Below, piece by piece: positions 17,386 to 26,912 of a stretch of DNA of 56,872 nt. This DNA comes from Pseudomonas morbosilactucae. Its GTDB lineage: Bacteria > Pseudomonadota > Gammaproteobacteria > Pseudomonadales > Pseudomonadaceae. Position numbers and translations under genes: made by a program. Below the pieces are notes generated by a model that was not told the DNA's origin, searched no databases, and worked only from the letters and a program-made list of their open reading frames with translations. The stretch spans positions 1 to 56,872 of the forward strand of contig NZ_JALQCW010000056.1 in NCBI RefSeq assembly GCF_023241715.1. The letters run 5' to 3'. Position 1 is the first letter of the stretch. Every line of letters starts with the position of its first letter.

Positions 17386-19283
17386 ATGAAATGCGACCCC
17401 AATCTCTATCGCGCCGCGCCGCCATCACTCGCCGTGAAACCCCGTCTGATCCGCCACCTGTTCCTGCCGCCCCTGGTCATTCTGTTGATGATCGGCCTGG
17501 GTTATGCCGGCTTCCTGATCAGTGAGCACTACGGCATCCGCACCCTCAGCGAAAATGGCGAACGCCAGCTGGAACTCCACGCACGCGCAGTGGAAAGCGA
17601 GATCAGCAAATACACCTACCTGCCCAGCCTTCTGGAACTGGAATCCAGTGTTTCCAGACTGCTGGACGACCCGACCCCGGAGCACCGGCAAACGGTCAAC
17701 GATTACCTTGAAGGCCTGAACCGGCGCAGCCGCAGCCGGGCCATCTACGTCATGGACACCACCGGCCGCGTACTGGCCACCAGCAACTGGCGCGACGTCG
17801 ACAGCTACCTCGGTGAAGACCTGTCCTTCCGGGCCTATTTCCAAAACGCCGTGCGCGGCCAGGCTGGGCGTTTCTACGGCATCGGCAGCACCAATGGCGA
17901 ACCCGGCTACTACCTGGCCCATGGCTTGGAAGAGCAAGGCAAGATCATTGGCGTGGCCGTGGTCAAGGTCCGCCTCGAAGCCCTGGAAGAACGTTGGCAG
18001 CGGGCGCGCCTGGAAGCCTTCGTCAGCGACGAAAACGGCATCATCATCCTGTCCAGCGACCCGGCGCGGCGCCTCAAGTCCGTGCGCCCCCTGAGCGATG
18101 AAACCAAGGAGCGCCTGGCCCGCAGCCTGCAGTACTACTGGTTCCCCCTCAACGAACTGCAACCCCTGGCCCGCGAACGCCTGGCCGAAGGCGTGGAGAA
18201 GCTGACCTTTCCTGCCAACAGCGAGCTGGTGTCCGATGAACAGGAAGTCAGCTACCTGTCCCAGACCCGGCCCCTGAGCGACACACCGTGGAACTTCACC
18301 CTGCTCACGCCGCTGCAGGACCTGCGTCGCGAGGCGGCCAACCAGGGCATCCTGGTGGCGGTGGCCTTTGCCCTGGTGGCGTTCCTGCTGATTGCCTGGA
18401 ATGAACGGCGCAAGGTCCTGGCCACCCGCCTCGCCGCCCGGGAAGCCCTGCAAGAAGCCAACAGCCTGCTGGAGCGGCGGATCACCGAGCGCACCGCCGA
18501 CCTGCGGGCCAGCAACGAACGGCTCAAGGGGCAGATCCGCGAACGTCGCCAGGCCGAAGAAACCCTCCGTCGGGCCCAGGACGAACTGGTCCAGGCCGGC
18601 AAGCTGGCGGCCATCGGTCAGATGTCCACCAGCATCGCCCATGAACTGAACCAGCCCCTGGCGGCCTTGCGTACCTTGTCAGGCAACACCGTGCGCTTCC
18701 TCGAACGGGGCGCCCTGGACACCGCCAGCGCCAACCTCAAGACCATCAACGAACTGATCGACCGCATGGGCCGCATCACCGCCAGCCTGCGCTCCTTCGC
18801 CCGACGGGGTGACGATCAGGGCGAAGCCAGCCTGGGCAAGGCGGTGGACGCCGCCTTGCAACTGCTCAACGGCCGCCTGGAACCCCTGCCCCTGCAACTG
18901 CATCGCGACTTCAGCGACCAGCCGCTGCAGATCGACCAGACCCGCCTGGAGCAGATCCTCGTCAACCTGCTGGGCAACGCCCTGGATGCCATGCAAGCCC
19001 AGCCCCAGCCCGAGTTGTGGCTGGAGGGCGAGATGCTGGACGGTAAATACCGCCTGCGGGTCCGTGACAACGGTCATGGCATCGACCCCGAGGCGCGCAA
19101 GCACCTGTTCGAACCGTTCTTCACCACCAAACCCGGGGAACAGGGCCTGGGGCTGGGCCTGACCCTGTCCGCCAGCCTGGCCGCCGCTGCCGGCGGCAAC
19201 CTGGGGGTGGAACACCCGGCAAGCGGCGGCACCGCCTTTGTCCTCAGCTTGCCCCTGGTAAGCCCCACTCGAGCCGAGCCGAT

Positions 19284-19287
<4 letters not shown>
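17386..19287 (+). CDS. aauS: Sensor histidine kinase for acidic amino acids (AauS, DctB-like)
   Basis: 633 residues; ATG at 17386 with AAGG eight bases upstream (GTG at 17383 is possible). One membrane helix near residues 27-46 and a second near 322-340 (ILVAVAFALVAFLLIAW) bracket a ~275-residue periplasmic Cache-like sensor. After a coiled-coil (LLERRITERTADLRASNERL) the H-box is SIAHELNQPLAAL near residue 420, the N-box NLLGNALDAM, then DNGHGID and GLGLGLTLS. It phosphorylates AauR in response to glutamate/aspartate, in the P. putida/P. aeruginosa pattern. Overlaps aauR by 4 bp. Confidence 0.9.
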
Positions 19288-20609
<1,322 letters not shown>

Positions 20610-20626
20610 CCCAAGGCGAGTCATTC

Positions 20627-20965
20627 ATGGATCTATTGTTAAAGGCCGCCCTGGGCGCGGCGGTGGTACTGATTCTGGCGGCCCTGGCCAAGACCCGGAA
20701 TTACTACATCGCCGGCCTGGTGCCGCTGTTCCCGACCTTCGCCCTGATCGCCCACTACATCGTCGGCAAGGGCCGTTCAGTCGATGACCTGAAGACCACC
20801 ATCGTCTTCGGCATGTGGTCGATCATTCCCTACTTCGTCTACCTGGCCACCCTCTACGTGATGGTCGACCGCCTGCGCCTGGAAGCCTCCCTGGCCGTGG
20901 CCGCCGTGGCCTGGCTGATGGCCGCCAGCGTCCTCGTCAGCGTCTGGGTCCGCGTCCACGCCTGA
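20627..20965 (+). CDS. glpM: GlpM/YdgC family inner-membrane protein
   Basis: 112 residues, four hydrophobic segments. The core KTRNYYIAGLVPLFPTFAL (about residues 23-41), then IAHYIVGKGRS and MWSIIPYFVYL, is characteristic of GlpM/YdgC (Pfam GlpM), once linked to alginate synthesis in P. aeruginosa; biochemical role unclear. It begins 17 bp after aauR, so it may be read through from it. As I recall, in P. aeruginosa glpM is beside glpD, whereas here it is 10 kb away. Confidence 0.8.
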   Translation: MDLLLKAALGAAVVLILAALAKTRNYYIAGLVPLFPTFALIAHYIVGKGRSVDDLKTTIVFGMWSIIPYFVYLATLYVMVDRLRLEASLAVAAVAWLMAASVLVSVWVRVHA

Positions 20966-20987
20966 GCCGACGCCCCCACCGCACGCC

Positions 20988-21063
20988 CTGTAGGTGCTGG
21001 CTTGCCGGCGATGCGTTGCTTCAGGAACGCCGTGCCTTGCGCCAGCAAGCTGGCGCCTACCAG
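20988..21063. repeat. REP pair after glpM
   Basis: CTGTAGGTGCTGGCTTGCCG (20988 on) and GCCAGCAAGCTGGCGCCTAC (about 21040-21059) form inverted REP arms. The pair ends about 18 bp before the sigma-54 promoter of the next gene. Confidence 0.75.
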
Positions 21064-21080
21064 GTGCTGCCCTTGGCTCC

Positions 21081-21096
21081 TGGCCCGGGCCTTGCA
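21081..21096 (+). promoter_or_regulatory. Sigma-54 promoter upstream of the arginase-like gene
   Basis: TGGCCCGGGCCTTGCA has GG at 21082-21083 and GC at 21094-21095 with exactly 10 bases between, and one mismatch to TGGCAC-N5-TTGCW. It is 84 bp before the TTG start at 21180. High local GC makes chance matches more likely than at the other two sites. Confidence 0.6.
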
Positions 21097-21179
21097 TTTA
21101 CCCCAAAAAGCCCGGCCAGCCTGCGTCTTAGCTTGATTGCGCAGTTTTCTGGAGGGCGCTGCCAGGGGTAAATCACACG

Positions 21180-22100
21180 TTGAACATTCTCGATCTCGAC
21201 CACAGCCTCACCGCCCAGGACGCCGTCAGCCGACGCTTGGCCAACGGCCAGGCCCGGTGCCTGGACCTGCTGGACCTGGGTCCCAAACTGCGGCTCTGGT
21301 CCAGCGAACGGACCTACCGCCGCTTCAGCGAACGCCTGGCCCGGCGCCCGGAACACCAAGGGCCACGGCCGGAAATCTTCTTTGTCGGCTCCGGTGACTA
21401 CCACCACCTGACCCCGGCCTTTCTCGCTGACCTCAAAGAGCCGATCAGCCTGATCCACTTCGACAATCACCCCGACTGGGTACGTTTGGCGCCGCGGCGG
21501 CATTGCGGTTCGTGGGTCAACCGAGCCCTGAAGCTGCCGCAGATCCAGCGCATCGTCACCCTCGGCCCGTGCAGCGAAGACCTGGACAACCCGCAATTGC
21601 GCGGCGGCAACCTTGCGGCCCTCAAGCACGGCCGGTTGCAACTCTTCCCCTGGCAACACGCGCCGTCCAAGGTCTGGGGCCGAATCGGCGACGGCGCCGG
21701 GCATCGGCAACAGGAAAACCACCTGTATTGGCACAACCTGGCGCAGCAGGACTGGCCGGCGTTTCTCGCCCGGATGATCCACAGCCTGCCCACCGACGCG
21801 GTGTGGATCACCATCGACAAGGACGTGCTGGCCAGCCAGGACGCCGCCACCAACTGGGACCAGGGCGGCATGCGCCTGAGCCACCTGCTGCTGGCCCTGC
21901 GCAGCCTGGCAGCGAGCAAGCGCATCCTCGGCATCGATGTCTGTGGCGAGTTCGCCGCGCCGGCCTTCAGCAATGCCTTGAAGCGCTGGGAGGCCCGCTC
22001 CGACCAACCTCCCGCCGGACGCTGGAGCCCGGCCGACCTGGATCGCAACTCACAGACCAACGAAGCCCTGATGAGCCTGTTCGAGGAGCTGTTCCCGTGA
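21180..22100 (+). CDS. Arginase/ureohydrolase-fold protein of unknown substrate
   Basis: 306 residues from a TTG start with AGGGG at 21164-21168; no ATG or GTG offers a comparable N-terminus. The fold is suggested by three metal-site motifs in the right order: VGSGDYHHLT near residue 70, HFDNHPDW near residue 92 (D-x-H-x-D) and ITIDKDVL near 203 (D-x-D). All expected manganese ligands seem present. Known relatives split guanidino or amide groups (arginase, agmatinase, formiminoglutamase) or deacetylate polyamines. It is divergent from those, so I do not name an activity. The stop overlaps the next start (GTGA), and two small transporter genes follow. Confidence 0.7.
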   Translation: MNILDLDHSLTAQDAVSRRLANGQARCLDLLDLGPKLRLWSSERTYRRFSERLARRPEHQGPRPEIFFVGSGDYHHLTPAFLADLKEPISLIHFDNHPDWVRLAPRRHCGSWVNRALKLPQIQRIVTLGPCSEDLDNPQLRGGNLAALKHGRLQLFPWQHAPSKVWGRIGDGAGHRQQENHLYWHNLAQQDWPAFLARMIHSLPTDAVWITIDKDVLASQDAATNWDQGGMRLSHLLLALRSLAASKRILGIDVCGEFAAPAFSNALKRWEARSDQPPAGRWSPADLDRNSQTNEALMSLFEELFP

Positions 22101-22471
22101 GCCTGACCGTGGTCTTGCTGGTGGCCTTTTCCATCCTTCTGGATGTGCTCGGCCAACTCTGTTTCAAGCTGGGCCTGGACCGCCTGCCGGAGCTGGAGGG
22201 CGGCTTCCGCCTCAATGCTTTCTGGGGCCAAGTGTTCAATGCGCCGCTGTTGTGGGCGGGAATCGGCGCTTACAGCATCGAGTTTTTCGTCTGGCTCGAA
22301 GCCCTGTCTCGGGCGCCGCTGAGCCTGTTGTTTCCAGCGGCAGCCCTGGCCTATTGCGGCGTGGTGCTGGCGGGCAAGGTGATCCTGGGCGAGACCGTCA
22401 GCCGCCGCCGCTGGCTCGGTACCCTGGTCATTACCTTCGGCGTGATGCTGGTGTGCCTCGCTGGCCACTGA
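22097..22471 (+). CDS. Half-size DMT/SMR-like transporter subunit 1
   Basis: 124 residues from a GTG overlapping the preceding stop. Four hydrophobic helices; PLSLLFPAAALAYCGVVLAG and a conserved GETVSRRRWLGTLVITFGV end resemble EamA half-domains and the ArnE/ArnF and SMR families, which work as paired four-helix subunits. It is probably one half of a heterodimer with the next gene. Direction and substrate unknown; the paired gene layout favours export or lipid-linked flipping. Confidence 0.75.
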   Translation: MSLTVVLLVAFSILLDVLGQLCFKLGLDRLPELEGGFRLNAFWGQVFNAPLLWAGIGAYSIEFFVWLEALSRAPLSLLFPAAALAYCGVVLAGKVILGETVSRRRWLGTLVITFGVMLVCLAGH

Positions 22472-22501
22472 ACCTCGATCCACCCTTGAAAGGAAGGTTT
22501 C

Positions 22502-22903
22502 ATGCATTCCCATACCCAATACGGCTGGCTCCACGGGCGCCTCGGCACCCTGGTGCTCTGGGCCCTGCTGATCGGTTTTGAAAGCGCCGGCCAGATCGCC
22601 ACCAAAGTCGGCGGCGATCAACTGGGGCAGATGGATTTCAATCTGCAATGGCTGGCTGCCGTGGCACTCAACCCTGGCGTGTGGCTGGCCATCGCTTGCT
22701 ACATCTGCGCGTTTTTTGTGTGGATGCTGATTCTCCGGCGCAGCAGCCTGTCCCTGGCGTTCCCCTTGAGCTCCCTGGTGTTTGTGGTGGTGTTGCTCGG
22801 TTCCTGGCTGGGCCTGGGCGAGCAGATCAGCCCGCTGCACTGGGTCGGCGTGCTGGTGATTATCGGCGGGATCGCCTTGCTGGCAGAGGGCGAGGAAAGC
22901 TGA
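22502..22903 (+). CDS. Half-size DMT/SMR-like transporter subunit 2
   Basis: 133 residues with AAGGAAGG upstream. Four hydrophobic helices after a polar N-terminus (MHSHTQYGWLHGR). The SLSLAFPLSSLVFVVVLLG and GEQISPLHWVGVLVIIGGI stretches align with PLSLLFPAAALAY and GETVSRRRWLGTLVITFGV of its neighbour, so the two are paralogous halves. Ends 18 bp from the convergent mipA-like gene. Confidence 0.75.
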   Translation: MHSHTQYGWLHGRLGTLVLWALLIGFESAGQIATKVGGDQLGQMDFNLQWLAAVALNPGVWLAIACYICAFFVWMLILRRSSLSLAFPLSSLVFVVVLLGSWLGLGEQISPLHWVGVLVIIGGIALLAEGEES

Positions 22904-22921
22904 AGCTCGACAGGGCCAGGT

Positions 22922-23692
22922 TCAGAACTTGAAGCTGATGGCGGTCTGCACCTGGCCCTGATTGACCTCGCCCCGGTCGCGAACAATGCTGCTGTCCGCC
23001 GCAGACCCCGTGAGGTGGATCCAGCTGGCGCTGGTCATCAGCGACCAGTTGCCACCCAGGGGGATTTGCAGGTTCTGGGTCAGGGTCAGGTTCTGCAGGC
23101 CACCACTGGCGTTGTACTGGCCGATCCCCGAAGCCCGGGCCTCTTCGCGGCTGACGCCGAAAAACGTCTGGGTCTGGCGGCCGTCGGCGAAATGCGCGGT
23201 GAGGTTGTTGCTGCCGATGATGCCTGCGCCCAACGGATAACCGATCTCACCGCCAATGCGCCCCAGCACCCCGCCCTGCTGGTCGCCACCGGCCACGGCA
23301 TGGCCCAGGGAGGCGAACACCCGCCAGTAATCGTCCGGCGCGTACTCCATGAAACCGCCGACATCGGCCATGTTCGGCACGTCCCGCAGCCCGCGCAGAT
23401 CACCGTTGGCGTTACGGCCCGGCAAGTAGTTGATGTAGGGCCCGGCGCTGAACCCGTTGCCCTTGAGCCCTTCCCACGTCAGGCCGTCGTCGCTGTTGAG
23501 GCTGACGTCGCCCCAGTCCAGGTCCACATAGGGCAGCGGCACGCTGTCATAGCGGCTGCCGCTGGGGTCGTGGGGTTGATAGCCCAGGCCCAGCCCCACT
23601 TGGCCGTTGAGGCCGTCCTCGGCACAAGCCGCACCGGCAACGCTCAAGGCCAGCAGGCCGACAAGGAATACGGGGAGGGAGAACCGAGGCAT
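22922..23692 (-). CDS. MipA/OmpV family outer-membrane protein
   Basis: 256 residues; the start at 23692 has AAGGAAA seven bases upstream. A signal peptide ends AGAACA before EDGLNGQVGLG. The rest alternates in beta-strand pattern and ends in the aromatic residue of ISFKF, as outer-membrane barrels do. VGLGLGYQPHDPSGSRYDSVPLPYV is split across the typical MipA start (GLGLGY... PYVDLDWGDV). In E. coli MipA scaffolds murein synthase complexes; OmpV relatives are stress- or antibiotic-induced barrels. It is divergent from the HAD-led operon and shares its regulatory gap. Confidence 0.8.
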   Translation of the reverse strand: MPRFSLPVFLVGLLALSVAGAACAEDGLNGQVGLGLGYQPHDPSGSRYDSVPLPYVDLDWGDVSLNSDDGLTWEGLKGNGFSAGPYINYLPGRNANGDLRGLRDVPNMADVGGFMEYAPDDYWRVFASLGHAVAGGDQQGGVLGRIGGEIGYPLGAGIIGSNNLTAHFADGRQTQTFFGVSREEARASGIGQYNASGGLQNLTLTQNLQIPLGGNWSLMTSASWIHLTGSAADSSIVRDRGEVNQGQVQTAISFKF

Positions 23693-23764
23693 GGGGGCGT
23701 TTCCTTGTCTGGACATGCGCGCATCAATCACCAGAGCGCCCCCTGCACGCAAGCACTGATGTTG

Positions 23765-23791
23765 TTTGTAGCGAGCTACAAAATTTGTAGC
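23765..23791. promoter_or_regulatory. Palindrome plus extra half-site in the mipA/HAD divergent gap
   Basis: TTTGTAGC (23765-23772) and GCTACAAA (23775-23782) are perfect inverted arms around GA. A further TTTGTAGC follows at 23784-23791. The palindrome centre is about 82 bp upstream of the sigma-54 promoter of the HAD-led operon. That operon encodes its own sigma-54 activator, so this is the obvious candidate for its binding site. I did not find it elsewhere in the window. Confidence 0.6.
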
Positions 23792-23854
23792 CCGGCCTCG
23801 CAAAAATCCCCTGCCCGCCCCTCCAAAGCCCAGCCCCGCTGGGCCGCGAGCACT

Positions 23855-23870
23855 TGGCACAGTCCCTGCT
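23855..23870 (+). promoter_or_regulatory. Sigma-54 promoter of the HAD-aminotransferase operon
   Basis: TTGGCACAGTCCCTGCT: GG at 23856-23857, GC at 23868-23869, 10 bases between; TGGCAC exact and CTGCT one base off TTGCW. It lies 68 bp before the first gene. Confidence 0.75.
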
Positions 23871-23937
23871 CTAGCGGTTGGGCAAGCGCCCACAGCGCTC
23901 CTCTCCAACAGGTAACGGCACCAACAGGTAACTGCAG

Positions 23938-24633
23938 ATGATGCACTGGCATATCGTATGTGACTTCGACGGGACCATCTCCCGCACCGACGTGATCGAT
24001 AACGTCCTCCAACGCTTTGCCGACCCCAGCTGGGAAAGCATCGAGCAGCAATGGCTGGACGGTCACATCGGCTCCCGGGAATGCCTCAGCCGCCAACTGG
24101 CCCTGGTCAAGGCCTCCCCGGCCGAGCTGCTGGGCTACTTCGACAGCGTCGACATCGACCCCGACTTCCCGGACTTCGTCGACCACGTGCTCGGCCTCGG
24201 CGCCTCCCTCGAGGTGGTCAGCGACGGCATCGAGCAAGGCATCGCGCGGATCCTTGCGCGGCACTACGTGACCCTGTTGCCGATCCTCGCCAACCGCTTG
24301 CGCCAGGTCGACCACAACAGCTGGCGCATCGATTTCCCCTACGCCAGCGATGCCTGTCGCGCCGCGTCCGGCAATTGCAAATGCAAGTCCACGCCCAAGG
24401 GCAAGCGCGTGCTGGTGATCGGCGACGGCCAATCGGACATGTGCGTGGCCGCCACCGCCGACTTCGTCTTCGCCAAGGACCGCCTGGCCGACTACTGCGA
24501 ACGCAACGCGATTCCCCATGCACGGTTCGACACCTTCGCCGAACTGCCGGCGCTGCTGGCAAGACTGCCGAACAGCGCGGCCAACGCCACCCACTTCTCC
24601 CTTGAAACTCAGGAACGCTTCCACCATGTCTGA
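23938..24633 (+). CDS. MtnX-like HAD-IB family phosphatase
   Basis: 231 residues (ATG 23938; 23941 also possible). Motif I is CDFDGTISRTD at residues 8-18 with the nucleophile aspartate and the acid/base DxDxT pattern; motif II serine is in VVSDGIEQG near 95; motif III/IV is VIGDGQSDMCVA near 159. A cysteine pair, CKCK, lies in the cap-core junction. Relatives dephosphorylate phosphoserine or the methionine-salvage enediol; neither pathway is represented here. First gene of a six-gene run; overlaps the aminotransferase by 8 bp. Confidence 0.82.
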   Translation: MMHWHIVCDFDGTISRTDVIDNVLQRFADPSWESIEQQWLDGHIGSRECLSRQLALVKASPAELLGYFDSVDIDPDFPDFVDHVLGLGASLEVVSDGIEQGIARILARHYVTLLPILANRLRQVDHNSWRIDFPYASDACRAASGNCKCKSTPKGKRVLVIGDGQSDMCVAATADFVFAKDRLADYCERNAIPHARFDTFAELPALLARLPNSAANATHFSLETQERFHHV

Positions 24634-26020
24634 TATCCGCATCGCCACCGCCGAAGACCAGGTCCTTCTGGAAAAAGAAGCCAAGTACTGCTCCTACGGC
24701 GACACCGTGCATTACATCGAACCCCCACGCATTTTCAGCCGCTGCGAGGGCTCCTACGTCTGGGACACCAGCGACCAGGCCTACCTCGACCTGCAGATGT
24801 GGTACTCGGCGGTCAACTTCGGCTACGCCAACCCACGCCTGAACAACGCCCTGAAGCAACAGATCGACACCCTGCCGCAAATCGCCAGCCAGTACCTGCA
24901 CAAAGGCAAGATCGAGCTCTCGGAAATGATCGCCGTGGACGCCAAGAAAAAGTTCGGCCTCGACGGTCGCGTGCACTTCAACGTCGGCGGCTCCCAGTCC
25001 ATCGAGGACTCGTTGAAAGTGGTGCGTAACGCCACCAACGGCAAGAGCCTGATGTTCGCCTTCGAGGGCGGCTACCACGGCCGCACTCTGGGCGCGTCGT
25101 CGATCACCTCCAGCTACCGCTACCGTCGCCGCTACGGCCACTTCGGCGAGCGTGCGCAGTTCATCCCGTTCCCCTACCACTTCCGCGGGCCCAAAGGCAT
25201 GACCAAGGAAGAGTACGGCAGCCACTGCGTGCAGCAGTTCGCCCGGTTGTTCGAGACGGAATACAACGGCGTCTGGGACCCGAAAGTCGGCCAGAGCGAA
25301 TACGCCGCCTTCTACGTCGAGCCGATCCAGGGCACCGGCGGCTACGTGATCCCGCCGATGAACTTCTACAGCGAGCTCAAGCACGTGCTGGACCAGCACG
25401 GCATCCTGATGGTGGTGGACGAAATCCAGATGGGCTTCTACCGCACGGGCAAGCTGTGGTCGATCGAGCACTTCGACGTCAAACCCGACGTGATCGTGTT
25501 CGGCAAGGCCCTGACCAACGGCCTCAACCCCCTGGGCGGCATCTGGGCCCGTGAAGAGCTGATCAACCCCAAGGTGTTCCCGCCGGGTTCGACCCACTCC
25601 ACCTTCGCCTCCAACCCCCTGGGCACTGCGGTGGGCCTGGAGATGTTCAAGATGACCAGCGAGATCGACTACGGCGCGATGGTCATGGAAAAGGGCAAGT
25701 ACTTCCTGGCCGGCCTGCAAGACCTGCAGAAGCGCTACCCGATCATCGGCGACGTGGACGGCCTGGGCCTGGCCCTGCGCTGCGAGATTTGCACCACCGA
25801 CGGTTTCACCCCGGACAAGGCGACCCTGGACTTTATGGTCGAGGAAGGCATGAAGGGCGACATCGAAATCAACGGCCAGCGCCTGGGCCTGATCCTCGAT
25901 GTGGGCGGCTACTACAAGAACGTCATCACCCTGGCCCCGTCGCTGGAAATCAGCTACGCGGAAATCGACCTGGGCATCGCACTGCTCGACCGCCTGCTGC
26001 ACCGGGCCATGCAACGATGA
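24626..26020 (+). CDS. Class III PLP-dependent aminotransferase
   Basis: 464 residues from an ATG inside the end of the HAD gene. Class III signatures: FEGGYHGRTLGASS near residue 147, the PLP-ring aspartate in MVVDEIQMGFYRTGK near 262, and the Schiff-base lysine in VIVFGKALTNGLNPLGG near 293. These enzymes move amino groups on omega-amines, ornithine, diaminobutyrate or polyamines. Substrate not predictable by eye. ATGA overlap with the next gene. Confidence 0.88.
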   Translation: MSDIRIATAEDQVLLEKEAKYCSYGDTVHYIEPPRIFSRCEGSYVWDTSDQAYLDLQMWYSAVNFGYANPRLNNALKQQIDTLPQIASQYLHKGKIELSEMIAVDAKKKFGLDGRVHFNVGGSQSIEDSLKVVRNATNGKSLMFAFEGGYHGRTLGASSITSSYRYRRRYGHFGERAQFIPFPYHFRGPKGMTKEEYGSHCVQQFARLFETEYNGVWDPKVGQSEYAAFYVEPIQGTGGYVIPPMNFYSELKHVLDQHGILMVVDEIQMGFYRTGKLWSIEHFDVKPDVIVFGKALTNGLNPLGGIWAREELINPKVFPPGSTHSTFASNPLGTAVGLEMFKMTSEIDYGAMVMEKGKYFLAGLQDLQKRYPIIGDVDGLGLALRCEICTTDGFTPDKATLDFMVEEGMKGDIEINGQRLGLILDVGGYYKNVITLAPSLEISYAEIDLGIALLDRLLHRAMQR

Positions 26021-26883
26021 GCAGGGCTGGGATCGATCTGGGCGAAGGCGACGCCGGCTTCGTTCTCGGCACGGGGCCGGTCGGGGTCTTGTTGATCCAC
26101 GGCCTGACCGGCACCCCGACGGAACTGCGTCGGGTGGCCCAGGGCCTGGCCAAGGACGGTACGTGCACCGTGTACGTACCGACCCTGCCCGGGCATTGCG
26201 GGGACAACAGCGACCTGCAGGCCACCGGCTGGCGGGACTGGTACGAAGGCGTGCGCAAGACCTTCGTCGGCATGCAGCAGCGTCACGAGCAAGTGTTCGT
26301 CGGCGGCCTGTCCATGGGCGCGGTGATGTCCATGTACCTGGCGTCCGAGCACCCGGGGCGGATCAGCGGCTTGCTGATGTATTCCACCACCCTCAAGTAC
26401 GACGGCTGGAGCATCCACAAGCTGGCCTTCCTCACTCCGTTGCTGATGAAGATTCCCTTTGGCGTGCACATCTGCCGCTTCGAGGAAAAGCCGCCCTACG
26501 GCATCAAGAACGAGCGCCTGCGGGCCATTGTCGAGAAGCAGATGAAGGCGGGCGAAAGCAGCAACGCTGGGCTGCTGACCATGGAAGGCGTGACGGTGCG
26601 CGAGCTGCATCGGATGAACGCGGTGGTGAAAAAACGCATGCCGTCGATCACCACCCCGGCGCTGGTCCTGCACTCCCGCGAGGACGACATCACCAGCCGC
26701 TGGAACGCCGACTACGTGGAGCGCAGGCTCGGCGGCCCGGTGGTCAAGATCCTCCTCGACAACTGCTACCACATGATCACCGTGGACCTGCAATACCGCC
26801 GGGTGGTGGAGTTGAGCGCCGACTTCATCCAGCAGCGGACCCTCTCTGCCGCCCACCGCGACGACTATCGACAGTTGGCCTAG
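26017..26883 (+). CDS. Alpha/beta hydrolase, carboxylesterase (Est30-like)
   Basis: 288 residues. LLIHGLTGTPTELR near residue 25 gives the oxyanion loop, GGLSMGAVM near residue 92 the nucleophile serine, HSREDDITS the acid and NCYHMIT near 245 the histidine. The GLTGTPTE loop is that of Est30-type carboxylesterases and some thioesterases. A cytoplasmic enzyme that could release or hydrolyse an acyl ester. Coupled to the aminotransferase gene (ATGA). Confidence 0.82.
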   Translation: MSRAGIDLGEGDAGFVLGTGPVGVLLIHGLTGTPTELRRVAQGLAKDGTCTVYVPTLPGHCGDNSDLQATGWRDWYEGVRKTFVGMQQRHEQVFVGGLSMGAVMSMYLASEHPGRISGLLMYSTTLKYDGWSIHKLAFLTPLLMKIPFGVHICRFEEKPPYGIKNERLRAIVEKQMKAGESSNAGLLTMEGVTVRELHRMNAVVKKRMPSITTPALVLHSREDDITSRWNADYVERRLGGPVVKILLDNCYHMITVDLQYRRVVELSADFIQQRTLSAAHRDDYRQLA

Positions 26884-26912
26884 CGACCGTTGGCCCAGCT
26901 TAAGGACCCGAT

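Noticed and set aside
23693..23760. Possible sigma-54 promoter for mipA on the minus strand (TGGTGATTGATGCGC)
   Set aside because: Only the GG-N10-GC spacing fits; both boxes are otherwise poor matches.
24218..26014. 598-residue minus-strand open frame across the HAD and aminotransferase genes
   Set aside because: Antisense shadow; low-complexity composition and no ribosome site.
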